Part shown: piece by piece, positions 39,816 to 48,620 of the stretch
Layout: each line of letters opens with the position of its first letter
Position numbering within the stretch: the first letter of the stretch is position 1
DNA from: Ancrocorticia sp047501485
GTDB lineage: Bacteria; Actinomycetota; Actinomycetes; Actinomycetales; Actinomycetaceae
NCBI GenBank assembly: GCA_047501485.1
Contig: JAZDRN010000001.1
Location: 1,054,001 to 1,118,000, forward strand
Length of the DNA: 64,000 bases
Reading direction: 5' to 3'
Made by a program: the position numbers and the translations under genes
Notes under the pieces: model-generated
Databases searched by the model: none
The model's input: only the letters and a program-made list of their open reading frames with translations
What the model was told of the DNA's origin: nothing

Positions 39816-41858
39816 ATGGATCATGGCCGTGTTGCGCAGACGGTGCTGGCAGCCGTCGGAGGCGCAGACAACATTTCCGCAGCGGCGCACTGTGCGACAC
39901 GCCTGCGCCTCGTGCTGGTTGACGAGGGCAAGATCGATCAGGCCGCTCTGGACAACGATCCGGACATCAAAGGAACATTCGCGGCAGGCGGCATGTTCCA
40001 GATCATCGTGGGACCCGGTGACGTCAACATTGTGTACGAAAAGCTGACGGGTATGGGAGTCCGAGAGGTCTCCAAGGATGAGGCCAAGACTGTCGCCGCC
40101 CAGAAGCAGAACCCGTTCTCCCGCTTCATCAAGACGATCGCGGACATCTTCGTCCCGGTTCTGCCGGCTCTCATCGCTGGCGGCCTCATGATGTCCCTCA
40201 ACAACGTCTTGGTGGCCCAAGATCTGTTCGGTCCCAAGTCTGTTGTCGAGATGGCGCCATGGGTTTCGGACTATGCGTCGATGATTCAGCTCATCTCCTC
40301 CGCGGCCTTCGCCTTCCTGCCGATCCTCATCGGATTCTCGGCGGTCAAGCGTTTCGGCGGAAATCCGTATCTTGGTGCGGCCATGGGTGCGGCCATGGTG
40401 TCAAGCGATCTTGTCAATGCATACGGCTTGGTCGAAGCCGTGGAGAACGGCACGATGGAATACTGGCACGTCTTCGGATTGGAAGTCGCGCAGGTGGGCT
40501 ACCAGGGGCAGGTCATTCCTGTGCTCTGCGTGGCATGGATCCTTGCAACCGTTGAGAAGCGGTTCCACAAGTGGTTCAAGGGAACCACGGATTTCCTGCT
40601 CTCGCCGCTGCTGACGATGATCATCACCGGATTCCTCGCATTCGTCATCGTGGGACCGGTCATGCGCATCGTCGCCTCCGGCATCACGGATGGTCTGCTC
40701 TGGCTGTACACCAACGGTGGACCGTTCGGTGGTCTCATCTTTGGATTGCTCTACTCGCCGATCGTGGTCACTGGCCTGCATCAGTCGTTCCCGGCGATCG
40801 AGTTGCCGCTCATCAATGACGTGGCGAATACCGGTGGTTCCTTCATCTTCCCGATTGCATCCATGGCCAACGTTGCGCAGGGAGCAGCCGCCCTCGCGGT
40901 GTTCTTCATGGTGCGCGACGCCAAGTTCAGGGGCCTGGCCGGTGCGTCCTCCGCGTCAGCACTGTTCGGCATCACCGAGCCTGCCATCTTCGGTGTGAAT
41001 CTCCGGTTGCGATGGCCATTCTTCTGCGGCATCATTGGCGCCGGCGTGGGCAGCGCGCTGATCGCCATCTTCGACGTTCGTTCACAATCACTCGGTGCCG
41101 CAGGCGTGATTGGCTTCGTGGCGATCATCCCAGAGGACATCCCCCTCTTCTTTGTGGCAATGGTGGCCTCCTTCGCGTGTGCCTTCGGCGCTACGTGGCT
41201 GTTCGGGCGCTCACGCGGCAAGGAATCGATTGACTCGCTCAACAAGGGTGCCGCAGCCGCAATCATGGATGCTGCCGAAGAGGGATCCGCGGCCGCTGCC
41301 GCTGAGGCCGGAACCCTCGCGGAGCCGACTGGAGACGGTGGTGTTGCCACAGCCGTGGCCGTGAAGAAGAAGGCCCCGGCGATGATTCCCGGAACGGTGA
41401 CGGAGATTCGATCACCGCTGCGGGGCCCGGTCGTTCCGCTCGACCAGGTACCGGATCCGGGCTTTGCCAGCGGTGCAGTGGGCAAGGGAATCGCCATCGA
41501 CCCGATTGAAGGCATCGTGATCGCGCCCGAGGACGGCAAGGTGGCCATGGCCTTCGAGACCGGCCACGCCATCGGGCTCAAGCTGGACAGTGGCGTGGAA
41601 CTGCTCGTCCACATCGGCATCGACACCGTCAACATGGAGGGCAAGGGCTTCCAGGTCCACGTGAGCAAGGGAGATGTGGTGAGCGCGGGAACTCCGCTGA
41701 TCTCCTTCGACCTCGCCGCCATTGCCGCCGCCGGCTACTCTGCGGTCACTCCGGTGCTGGTGACGAACCATCGCCGATTCGCGAGCGTCGATTCGAACGC
41801 GACACTGGAAGTGACACCCGGCGCCGGCCTGCTGACAGTCACCGCGAAGCCGGAGTGA
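39816..41858 (+). CDS. scrA: Sucrose-type PTS transporter EIIBCA
   Basis: A 680-residue phosphotransferase permease that imports and phosphorylates a sugar, here most likely sucrose. EIIB (residues 1-85) has the phospho-Cys in HCATRLRLVLVDEG (Cys26). EIIC (about 105-470) has about ten membrane segments with FIKTIADIFVPVLPALIAGG and PAIFGVNLRLRWPF. The C-terminal EIIA (about 545-680) has the phospho-His in ELLVHIGIDTVNMEG. AAGGAGGAAC precedes the ATG. It is flanked by a LacI repressor and a GH32 sucrose-6-phosphate hydrolase with matching operators, which supports sucrose specificity. Confidence 0.92.
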   Translation: MDHGRVAQTVLAAVGGADNISAAAHCATRLRLVLVDEGKIDQAALDNDPDIKGTFAAGGMFQIIVGPGDVNIVYEKLTGMGVREVSKDEAKTVAAQKQNPFSRFIKTIADIFVPVLPALIAGGLMMSLNNVLVAQDLFGPKSVVEMAPWVSDYASMIQLISSAAFAFLPILIGFSAVKRFGGNPYLGAAMGAAMVSSDLVNAYGLVEAVENGTMEYWHVFGLEVAQVGYQGQVIPVLCVAWILATVEKRFHKWFKGTTDFLLSPLLTMIITGFLAFVIVGPVMRIVASGITDGLLWLYTNGGPFGGLIFGLLYSPIVVTGLHQSFPAIELPLINDVANTGGSFIFPIASMANVAQGAAALAVFFMVRDAKFRGLAGASSASALFGITEPAIFGVNLRLRWPFFCGIIGAGVGSALIAIFDVRSQSLGAAGVIGFVAIIPEDIPLFFVAMVASFACAFGATWLFGRSRGKESIDSLNKGAAAAIMDAAEEGSAAAAAEAGTLAEPTGDGGVATAVAVKKKAPAMIPGTVTEIRSPLRGPVVPLDQVPDPGFASGAVGKGIAIDPIEGIVIAPEDGKVAMAFETGHAIGLKLDSGVELLVHIGIDTVNMEGKGFQVHVSKGDVVSAGTPLISFDLAAIAAAGYSAVTPVLVTNHRRFASVDSNATLEVTPGAGLLTVTAKPE

Positions 41859-41903
41859 TTCCATCATCTGGTGATACTCGCCGGTCACGGTGAGACATCT
41901 GCC

Positions 41904-41947
41904 GAGCACCCGCACTGCGCGCCCTCGTGGCGTGGGTGCGGGTGCTC
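41904..41947. terminator. Bidirectional terminator between scrA and the repressor gene
   Basis: GAGCACCCGCAC (41904-41915) and GTGCGGGTGCTC (41936-41947) form a perfect 12-bp stem, followed on the plus strand by GTTCGTTTG. It lies between convergent genes. Confidence 0.85.
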
Positions 41948-42037
41948 GTTCGTTTGTGATCCGGAGCAGCACAAACGCCAACAGGGGCGGGCGAGAACGG
42001 AGGAAGCCGAGAGGAAACGGAAGGAACTCGGCCTGCG

Positions 42038-43039
42038 CTACGCCGTCGTCCCATCGAGCAGGTTGACAGGGAATTCGACCGTCATCTTCTCGGATGGCTG
42101 GTTGCCGTTGTTGGCCTCGATTCGCTCCACCAGCAGGTCGACGGCGGCGTGCGCAATCCGTTGCAGCGGCTGCTGCACGGTGGTCAGCCACGGGACTGCG
42201 GAATGGATCGCCAAGGTGCCGTCGAAACCCACGACCTTGAAATCTTCCGGGATGCGCACGCCCCGCTGCCTCGCCCAATCGATGGTGGTGCAGGCGGCCA
42301 GATCGTCCGTGGCGAAGACGCCGTCCACGGTGCCCTGCAGATCGTCCAGAACGCGGTGGATCAACCGGGTGCGTTCGGGTTCCGGGGTGCCGAACAAGAC
42401 GGTGGCGATGGTCGGCTCCACGCCGGATTCCCGCAGCACCTCACGGTATCCGGCCTCGCGCAGGTTGTGAGGGCCGATCCGCGATGTCAGGAGGAGCGGC
42501 CTGCGGCATCCGCTGTCCATCAGAAGCTGGGTGGCCATCCTGCCGCCCGCGAGGTTGTCCGCCCGAACGTTGGGGATGTGTTCGCTGAGGTCGCGATCGA
42601 TGGTGACCACCGGGAGGCGGGTGGTGGCGTACTCCGGGATGGAGGAGTTGTGCGCGCCGGCGATCAGGCCGTCCACGCGATTGCCTTCGAGCTGGGTGAG
42701 GTAGTCGCGCTCGATCTCGGCACGCCCCAAGCTGTTGCAGATCAGGGTCCGATAGCCGTGTTCGGTCAGGGCGTGCTCCAGATGAACCGTCAACTCGCCG
42801 AAGAATGGAAGGGCGACCGTGGGAACAATGATGCCAACGATGCGGGTCCGGCTGCCCAGAAGTGCCCGCGCGACCTCGTTGGGGCGGTAGTTCAGCTCCG
42901 CCATGGCCCGCGCCACCTTTTGCTTCGTTTCCTCTCTCAGATAGCCGCGGTTGTTGAGCACACGGGAAACCGTGGTTGGGGACACCCCTGCCTTGGCCGC
43001 CACATCGGCGATGCTCGGTTGGTTGCTCTGACGAGACAT
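42038..43039 (-). CDS. scrR: LacI-family sucrose repressor
   Basis: A 333-residue repressor. The N-terminal helix-turn-helix and hinge read SIADVAAKAGVSPTTVSRVL and YRPNEVARALLGSRTRIVG; the rest is the periplasmic-binding-protein-like inducer domain (DGLIAGAHNSS, GVFATDDLAACTTIDWARQ, FKVVGFDGT). ATG 43039 is preferred over 43054 because AGAGG lies 5 nt before it. It most likely binds the TGTCAA-N4-TTGACA sites near scrA and scrB. It diverges from scrB. Confidence 0.9.
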   Translation of the reverse strand: MSRQSNQPSIADVAAKAGVSPTTVSRVLNNRGYLREETKQKVARAMAELNYRPNEVARALLGSRTRIVGIIVPTVALPFFGELTVHLEHALTEHGYRTLICNSLGRAEIERDYLTQLEGNRVDGLIAGAHNSSIPEYATTRLPVVTIDRDLSEHIPNVRADNLAGGRMATQLLMDSGCRRPLLLTSRIGPHNLREAGYREVLRESGVEPTIATVLFGTPEPERTRLIHRVLDDLQGTVDGVFATDDLAACTTIDWARQRGVRIPEDFKVVGFDGTLAIHSAVPWLTTVQQPLQRIAHAAVDLLVERIEANNGNQPSEKMTVEFPVNLLDGTTA

Positions 43040-43203
43040 GGCACCTCTTCCCATGGACTGGTGAGAAAAACTGCTGGATGCGCGGTTGCACTGTCCTCCA
43101 TCATACGTGCAGGCTTGGTCATTCTCTGCCCGGAAACCGTGGAGGAGGTATCGCTAAGCTGACAGCGTGAAGAATTCGCGTGGTAGGCGGGAGATGACGC
43201 TGC

Positions 43204-43233
43204 TTGACGACTCTGTCAACCGATTGACATACT
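43204..43233 (+). promoter_or_regulatory. scrB promoter with LacI-type operator
   Basis: TTGACG (43204-43209), 18 nt, CATACT (43228-43233). TGTCAACCGATTGACA (43214-43229) lies between them and differs at one position from the palindromic site upstream of scrA. Confidence 0.8.
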
Positions 43234-43257
43234 AAATTCAGATTCGCGCTGTGGCGA

Positions 43258-44820
43258 ATGAGAAGACACGAGGTTCCAGTCATGCCCGAAGATCTGAAGG
43301 GGCTCGCCCTTGCTACCATTGCGGACTCGCGCGCCCACGCGGATCCCGATCATCCCGTCTACCACGTGGCGCCTCCGGTGGGCCGCTTGAACGATCCGAA
43401 CGGCCTGATCGTGGACGGCGATACCTACCACGCGTTCTACCAGTTCGGCCCCTCCTTCCCGCAAGGCAAGTTGGTGTACTGGGGCCACGCGGTCTCCACG
43501 GACCTTCTGACCTGGCAGGACAAGGGCCCGGCGGTGATCCCGGATTCTCGTTATGACAGGAATGGCGCCTACTCCGGTACCGGCCTGATTGTCGACGACG
43601 CCGTCGCAGGCATCCCTCGTTTCGCCCTTTTCTACACGGGCAATTACAAGGATGCAGAGACGGGGGAGCGGGAGGCCACCCAGTGTCTGGTGACGTCCGA
43701 GGATCTGGTGACCTTCACCAAGTACGCCGCCAACCCCGTTGTTCCGGATCAGCCCGCGGGCTACACCGCGCACTACCGCGATCCGCAGGTGTGGCGGGAT
43801 GCGGACGGCTCCTATCGCATGTTGATCGGTGCGCAGCGTGAGAACCTGACGGGCGCGGCGGTGTTCTATCGGTCCGATGATCTCGTGCAGTGGCGCTTCG
43901 AGGGTGAGATGACGTTCCCCGGCAGGGAGGATGAATTCGCGTCCCTGGGTTACATGTGGGAGTGTCCGAATCTGGTCAAGGTGACCGACGAATCGACGGG
44001 CGAGAAACTTGATCTCTTCATCTTCTGTCCGCAGGGAATCGAGCCGCCGCGCGAGGGGTTCGAGAACGTTTTCCCGTGCGTCTACGTGTTGGGCCATCTG
44101 GAGGGCAACGCCTTCCGCGTGGTGAGCGCCGATTACGAGGAGCTGGACCGCGGCTTCGAGTTCTACGCGCCGCAGGTCTTCGCCCGGCGTGCCGGTGACG
44201 AACGCACACCGTTGCTCACCGGATGGGCGGGCAACGCGGGTGAGGACTCCCAGCCGTCGTTGGAAACGGGCGGTTGGGTCCACACCTTGACCGTTCCGCG
44301 GGAGCTCACCGCTCGCAACGGGCGCGTCATCCAGCGTCCCGCTCCAGCGTGGGGTGAGGCGAGCGAACGCGCGGTGATCACGGCGAGGAGCACCAGGACC
44401 GAGATCGAAGGTCTGCGTGGTTCGCGGGCATTCAGGCTTGAGGTTGCGGGCGTGCAGGAGGGCGTGCGCGCCGCCGATGGTGGTGCCTCCACGGCCACGG
44501 ATGCCGGCGCCTGGGCCGTGCGCATCGGCGGCGAGGCATGCCACGTGGACATCGAACTGCGCGGCGGTCAGTTGATCGTTGACCGCGCCACCACGCGCTA
44601 CCCCCACGGCGATCGGCGCGTTGTCACTCTGCCACAGGACACGGCGCCCAGGCTGGAGATCCTACACGACCGGTCGATCACGGAGATCTACGTGGGAGAT
44701 GGAGACCTTGCCTTCACTCTCCGCAGCTATCTGGATCCGGAGGACTCGGTGACGAGCCTGCTCACCGAGGGAGACATGGGCCGCTCATTCAATGTCAGGA
44801 CGCAGCGACTGGACGGTTGA
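43258..44820 (+). CDS. scrB: Sucrose-6-phosphate hydrolase (GH32)
   Basis: A 520-residue glycoside hydrolase of family 32 that splits sucrose 6-phosphate delivered by the PTS. The nucleophile is in RLNDPNGLIVDG (about Asp45), the RDP motif in AHYRDPQVWRD, and the acid/base in MWECPNLVKV; the C-terminal beta-sandwich follows from about residue 360. No signal peptide, as expected for a cytoplasmic enzyme. The ATG at 43258 lacks a ribosome site; ATG 43282 (MPEDLKG) is an alternative start. Confidence 0.92.
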   Translation: MRRHEVPVMPEDLKGLALATIADSRAHADPDHPVYHVAPPVGRLNDPNGLIVDGDTYHAFYQFGPSFPQGKLVYWGHAVSTDLLTWQDKGPAVIPDSRYDRNGAYSGTGLIVDDAVAGIPRFALFYTGNYKDAETGEREATQCLVTSEDLVTFTKYAANPVVPDQPAGYTAHYRDPQVWRDADGSYRMLIGAQRENLTGAAVFYRSDDLVQWRFEGEMTFPGREDEFASLGYMWECPNLVKVTDESTGEKLDLFIFCPQGIEPPREGFENVFPCVYVLGHLEGNAFRVVSADYEELDRGFEFYAPQVFARRAGDERTPLLTGWAGNAGEDSQPSLETGGWVHTLTVPRELTARNGRVIQRPAPAWGEASERAVITARSTRTEIEGLRGSRAFRLEVAGVQEGVRAADGGASTATDAGAWAVRIGGEACHVDIELRGGQLIVDRATTRYPHGDRRVVTLPQDTAPRLEILHDRSITEIYVGDGDLAFTLRSYLDPEDSVTSLLTEGDMGRSFNVRTQRLDG

Positions 44821-44848
44821 CAAGAGCCGGGCGCGGTGCCGCCGTCGT

Positions 44849-46501
44849 TCAACCCGCCACGGTCAACTCCTTGTCTGGATGTCCCCCACCATGCTCAGAC
44901 ACCAGATGAGGAGCGCGAGGGACGGCAGCAATCAGTTCGCGAGTGTAGGAATGCTGGGGATGAAGCAGCACTTGCTCGGTTGGTCCGACCTCAACCTGCC
45001 GACCGTGGCTGAGCACTGAGACCGATTGCGCGATCTGGCGCACAACCGCCAAATCGTGCGAGATGAAAAGATAGGTCAGCTGCAACTCTTGCTGCAAACC
45101 ATCGAGCAATCTCAGGATCTGGGCCTGCACCGTGACATCGAGGGCGGAGACGGCCTCATCGAAAACCACCAGTTCCGGCTCGAGGACCAGGGCGCGAGCG
45201 ATGGCCACACGCTGGAGCTGACCGCCGGACAACTCCGATGGTCGGCTTTCGCCACTCGAGCGCGGAAGTTGAACCCGCTCCAACGCCTCGGCCACCTGCT
45301 TCTGAATCTCCTTGCGATTGCCACGACGATAGTTTCGCAGCGGTTCGGCCACGATGGAAGAAACCTTCTGACGGGAATCGAGTGAGCTGCGAGGATTCTG
45401 CTTCACCAACTGCACCAGCGGGCACAGGGCGCGCCGTTCCTTGGAGCTCAGGCCCACCAATGATCGCCCCTTCAATTCCACCGTGCCCGAGGTGGGGCGG
45501 TGGAACATGGCGATGGCGCGGCCCGTGGTCGTCTTCCCGGAACCGGACTCTCCCACAATGCCATGAGTGGTCCCGGCAATGACATCGAAACTGATGTCGT
45601 CAACGGCGGTGAAGGGCGCCTTGCCGGGGAGAGAGAACTCTTGGCGCAGATTCTTCACTTGCAGCAACACCTCGGCGCAGGGACGCGGCTTTCTGGGCAC
45701 CGAGGCAGTGGAGAAGGACGGGGCATCGGACAAGAGCTTCTTGGTATAGGGATGGCGAGGACGCGACAGCACGCGGGCCGGGTGCCCGGATTCGCGCAGC
45801 TGCCCGTCCTCCATGACCACGATGTGATCGGCACGCTCGCCGGCAACGGCCAGATCATGCGTGATCAGTAGGACCGAGGACCCGTCCTCGACTCGTAGTT
45901 CGTCGATCAAGTCAAGGATCTTCTTCTGCACCGTCACGTCGAGCGCGCTGGTGGGCTCGTCTGCAATGATCAACTTCGGTCGCAGCGCAAGTGCCGCCGC
46001 TATCAGTGCACGTTGCCGCATTCCACCGCTGAGCTCGTGGGGAAGCTGCGCCGCGCGCAGTTCCGGATCGTCCAGCCCCACGCGCTCGAGCAACTCATGG
46101 ACGCGCCTCACGCGTGCGGCGCGATCCTGCCACGAGTGAATTCGCAACGCTTCGGCCACTGTCTGGCCGATCGTCTTCATCGGGTTGAGCGAGGTGGTGG
46201 GATCCTGGGGAATCCACCCAATCTCCGCCCCGCGAACGGCGTACCACTCCTTGGGGCGCAGTCCCTGCAACTCCCTCCCGGCCAGATTGATGGAATCGGA
46301 GTGAACGTGTGCGCTTCCCGGTAGCAGGCCCACAACCGCGCGGGCCAGTGTGGTTTTTCCCGAACCGGATTCACCGACGATTGCGGTGATTTCACCCGCC
46401 GTGACCGTCAAATTTACCTCACGAACCGCCTCGGTGACTCTCTGCCGCCCGCGGTAGGTGACGGACAGGTTGGAAACCTCCAGCAAAAGTTTGTCAGTCA
46501 T
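44849..46501 (-). CDS. Oligopeptide/nickel-type ABC transporter, fused double ATPase
   Basis: A 550-residue protein holding two complete ABC domains in tandem, equivalent to DppD and DppF fused. Domain 1 has VGESGSGKTTLARAVVGLLP (about residues 42-61) and LSGGMRQRALIAAALALRPKLIIADEPTSALD; domain 2 has VGESGSGKTTTGRAIAMF and LSGGQLQRVAIARALVLEPELVVFDEA. GGAGG precedes ATG 46501. It ends an operon of UroD-like enzyme, binding protein and two permeases, and overlaps the preceding permease gene by 4 nt. Confidence 0.93.
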   Translation of the reverse strand: MTDKLLLEVSNLSVTYRGRQRVTEAVREVNLTVTAGEITAIVGESGSGKTTLARAVVGLLPGSAHVHSDSINLAGRELQGLRPKEWYAVRGAEIGWIPQDPTTSLNPMKTIGQTVAEALRIHSWQDRAARVRRVHELLERVGLDDPELRAAQLPHELSGGMRQRALIAAALALRPKLIIADEPTSALDVTVQKKILDLIDELRVEDGSSVLLITHDLAVAGERADHIVVMEDGQLRESGHPARVLSRPRHPYTKKLLSDAPSFSTASVPRKPRPCAEVLLQVKNLRQEFSLPGKAPFTAVDDISFDVIAGTTHGIVGESGSGKTTTGRAIAMFHRPTSGTVELKGRSLVGLSSKERRALCPLVQLVKQNPRSSLDSRQKVSSIVAEPLRNYRRGNRKEIQKQVAEALERVQLPRSSGESRPSELSGGQLQRVAIARALVLEPELVVFDEAVSALDVTVQAQILRLLDGLQQELQLTYLFISHDLAVVRQIAQSVSVLSHGRQVEVGPTEQVLLHPQHSYTRELIAAVPRAPHLVSEHGGGHPDKELTVAG

Positions 46502-47430
46502 GGTGATGTCCTCCAACTGTCTCGGTTTTGAATGTGGTGACTCAAATGATTGGTTGCGAGCACGACGGCGACGAGCACGACGCCCGGAAGAACCGTCACC
46601 CAAGGAGAGGTTGCAACATAGTTGCGACCCTCGGCAATGATCAGTCCCCACTCGGGCGTAGGTGGTTGGGCGCCGTAACCAAGGAATCCCAATGTGGATA
46701 TCCCAAGGATCGCGGTGCCGGTCTGCAGCGCCGCGAGGGCGACGATCGGTCCCAGAGAGTTTGGTAACACGTGGCGAAGCAGTACCTGCCCGAATGTGGC
46801 GCCCGAACCGTAGGCGGCTTCCACGTAGTCACTGGTGGACACCTGGAGCGCCTTGGAGCGGGACAGGCGTGCAAAGCTGGCCACAGCTGCAACCCCCACG
46901 GCGATGGCAGCATTGACCACGCCAAAGCCCAGCAGGATGATCACCGACAGTGACAGCAGCAATGTGGGAATCGAGAGCAGAACGTCCACGAACCGCATGA
47001 AGATCGCATCGGTTCGCCCGCGAATCGTCCCGGCTGTGGTTCCAATGAGACTGCCGACCGTTGCCCCGACAAACACTGCGATCACCGCCGCACGCAGCGA
47101 ATTCGAGGCTCCGTACACCACACGTGTGTACAGATCGCGGCCAAGCGCGTCCGTGCCGAACCAATGTTGTGACGAGGGGCTGGCCAACGCTTGATTGTTT
47201 CCGGCTATGGGGCTCTGGAAAGTGAAGAATTCCGGGAAGAGCGCCCACCCCACGGCCAACAGGACAACCGCCAAGGAGGCCACGGTACCCGGACTGAAAC
47301 TGACATGAGATCGCCTGAAGTCGGGTATGCCTCGCCGTCGACCCCCGCGAGAAGAGGTTACGGAGCCCTCGGAGACCGCCTGTACTCGAACCACCGCCAA
47401 CCCGGCTGATGTATCAATACGAGTACTCAT
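46498..47430 (-). CDS. Oligopeptide/nickel-type ABC transporter permease (DppC-like)
   Basis: A 310-residue permease with about six membrane segments. HWFGTDALGRDLYTRVVYGASNSLR and the EAA loop DYVEAAYGSGATFGQVLLRHVLPN are characteristic of the DppC/OppC subunit. Four-nucleotide overlaps at both ends with the DppB-like and ATPase genes indicate coupled translation. Confidence 0.92.
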   Translation of the reverse strand: MSTRIDTSAGLAVVRVQAVSEGSVTSSRGGRRRGIPDFRRSHVSFSPGTVASLAVVLLAVGWALFPEFFTFQSPIAGNNQALASPSSQHWFGTDALGRDLYTRVVYGASNSLRAAVIAVFVGATVGSLIGTTAGTIRGRTDAIFMRFVDVLLSIPTLLLSLSVIILLGFGVVNAAIAVGVAAVASFARLSRSKALQVSTSDYVEAAYGSGATFGQVLLRHVLPNSLGPIVALAALQTGTAILGISTLGFLGYGAQPPTPEWGLIIAEGRNYVATSPWVTVLPGVVLVAVVLATNHLSHHIQNRDSWRTSP

Positions 47431-48368
47431 CGGACTTCCTCCAACTGGATTCGACGGTCGATCACCGGATAGGCCACATCAACGAGAAAGCTGATGATGA
47501 CGAAAAACAGAGCGGCAATCACCACGACTGCCAGCAGGATCGGGGTGTCTCGGGTTGCGACGGCCTCGACCGTCAGGCTTCCAATGCCGGTTCGCCCGAA
47601 AACTGTCTCGGTCACGACCGCACTGGACACCAACTCGGTGAACAGCACGCCGCTCACGGTGAGGACAGGTATCGAAGCGTTGCGCAGTACGTTGTGCCAC
47701 AACACCCAGCCGGGGGTGGCACCGCGGGCTCTGACCACATCCACGAAATCCTCTCGATGCACTTCGTCGATCGAATTGATGAGCACCTGAGTCAGGGGCG
47801 CGCCGATCGGCACCGCGAGCGTCAGGGTCGGAAGAATCAGCGCTTGGGTGGAGCTGGCGCCGATGGTGGGAACCCAGCCGAGGCGGAAGGAGAAGAGTTG
47901 TATCAGGATGATGCCGACCAAGAACACCGGCAGTGAGACCATGATGGACGGGAAGGTGCGGACAAGGTGTCGAATCCACCGCTGATGCCCATAGGTCGCC
48001 AGAAGTGACAACCCGAGGGCCAAGACGATGGCGGCGGCGAAGCCGCACAGGGCCAACGTGAGCGTGGCAGGGATGGCCTCCGCGAGCAAGGTTGCCACCG
48101 AGGCTCCCGAGCTCAGCGAGCTTCCGAAGTTACCGGTGAAAAAGCCTGCCAGCGTGGCAACGTAGCGAACGTACAAGGGCTCATCGGCGCCATACGCTTG
48201 GCGGATCTCTTGGATCTGCTCCGGCGAGAGCCCCATTTCGGGGCTGGCGTAGCGCGCCATCACCGCGTCGCCCGGTAGCGCCGCAAGCAGCAAGAATGCG
48301 ACGGTGTAGGCGGCAAGCAGAACAATGAGAGCCTGCCATGCACGGCGCAGTAGATATCGCCTGCTCAT
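47427..48368 (-). CDS. Oligopeptide/nickel-type ABC transporter permease (DppB-like)
   Basis: A 313-residue permease with six predicted membrane segments, starting MSRRYLLRRAWQALIVLLAAY. The DppB signature is in LPGDAVMARYASPEMGLSP, DEPLYVRYVATLAGFFTGNFG, and the EAA loop DFVDVVRARGATPGWVLWHNVLRN. ATG 48368 is set by AAGGAG upstream; a much longer open frame to 48608 is not supported. A 12-bp hairpin lies between it and the binding-protein gene upstream. Confidence 0.92.
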   Translation of the reverse strand: MSRRYLLRRAWQALIVLLAAYTVAFLLLAALPGDAVMARYASPEMGLSPEQIQEIRQAYGADEPLYVRYVATLAGFFTGNFGSSLSSGASVATLLAEAIPATLTLALCGFAAAIVLALGLSLLATYGHQRWIRHLVRTFPSIMVSLPVFLVGIILIQLFSFRLGWVPTIGASSTQALILPTLTLAVPIGAPLTQVLINSIDEVHREDFVDVVRARGATPGWVLWHNVLRNASIPVLTVSGVLFTELVSSAVVTETVFGRTGIGSLTVEAVATRDTPILLAVVVIAALFFVIISFLVDVAYPVIDRRIQLEEVR

Positions 48369-48486
48369 GGAATCACTCCTTGAAATATGAGCCACAAGGC
48401 GAGCAGAAGGCTGCGACCTCGCGCGTGGAAGGGGGACGACGAATGCCGACTGGTGTTGCGCACCAGGCGTTGGTGGCTCTGGGGTT

Positions 48487-48523
48487 GGTCGGCGGGAGCA
48501 CTCAGGACCCCCTCCCGCCGACC
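48487..48523 (-). terminator. Hairpin between binding-protein and permease genes
   Basis: GGTCGGCGGGAG (48487-48498) and CTCCCGCCGACC (48512-48523) form a perfect 12-bp stem with a 13-nt loop in the 252-bp spacer. It probably acts as an mRNA stabiliser or partial terminator that keeps the binding protein more abundant than the permeases. Confidence 0.65.
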
Positions 48524-48620
48524 GGCTTGGGGAGGAGAGGTCGCACGGACGAGCCGTTTCTGTGGGCCACGATCGAACCGGGTTGTCGCAGGTGATCCCC
48601 GAACCCATCCGCGCAATCTC

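Noticed and set aside
42149..43162. 337-codon plus-strand frame over the LacI gene
   Set aside because: Antisense shadow; the minus strand has the complete helix-turn-helix and inducer domain.
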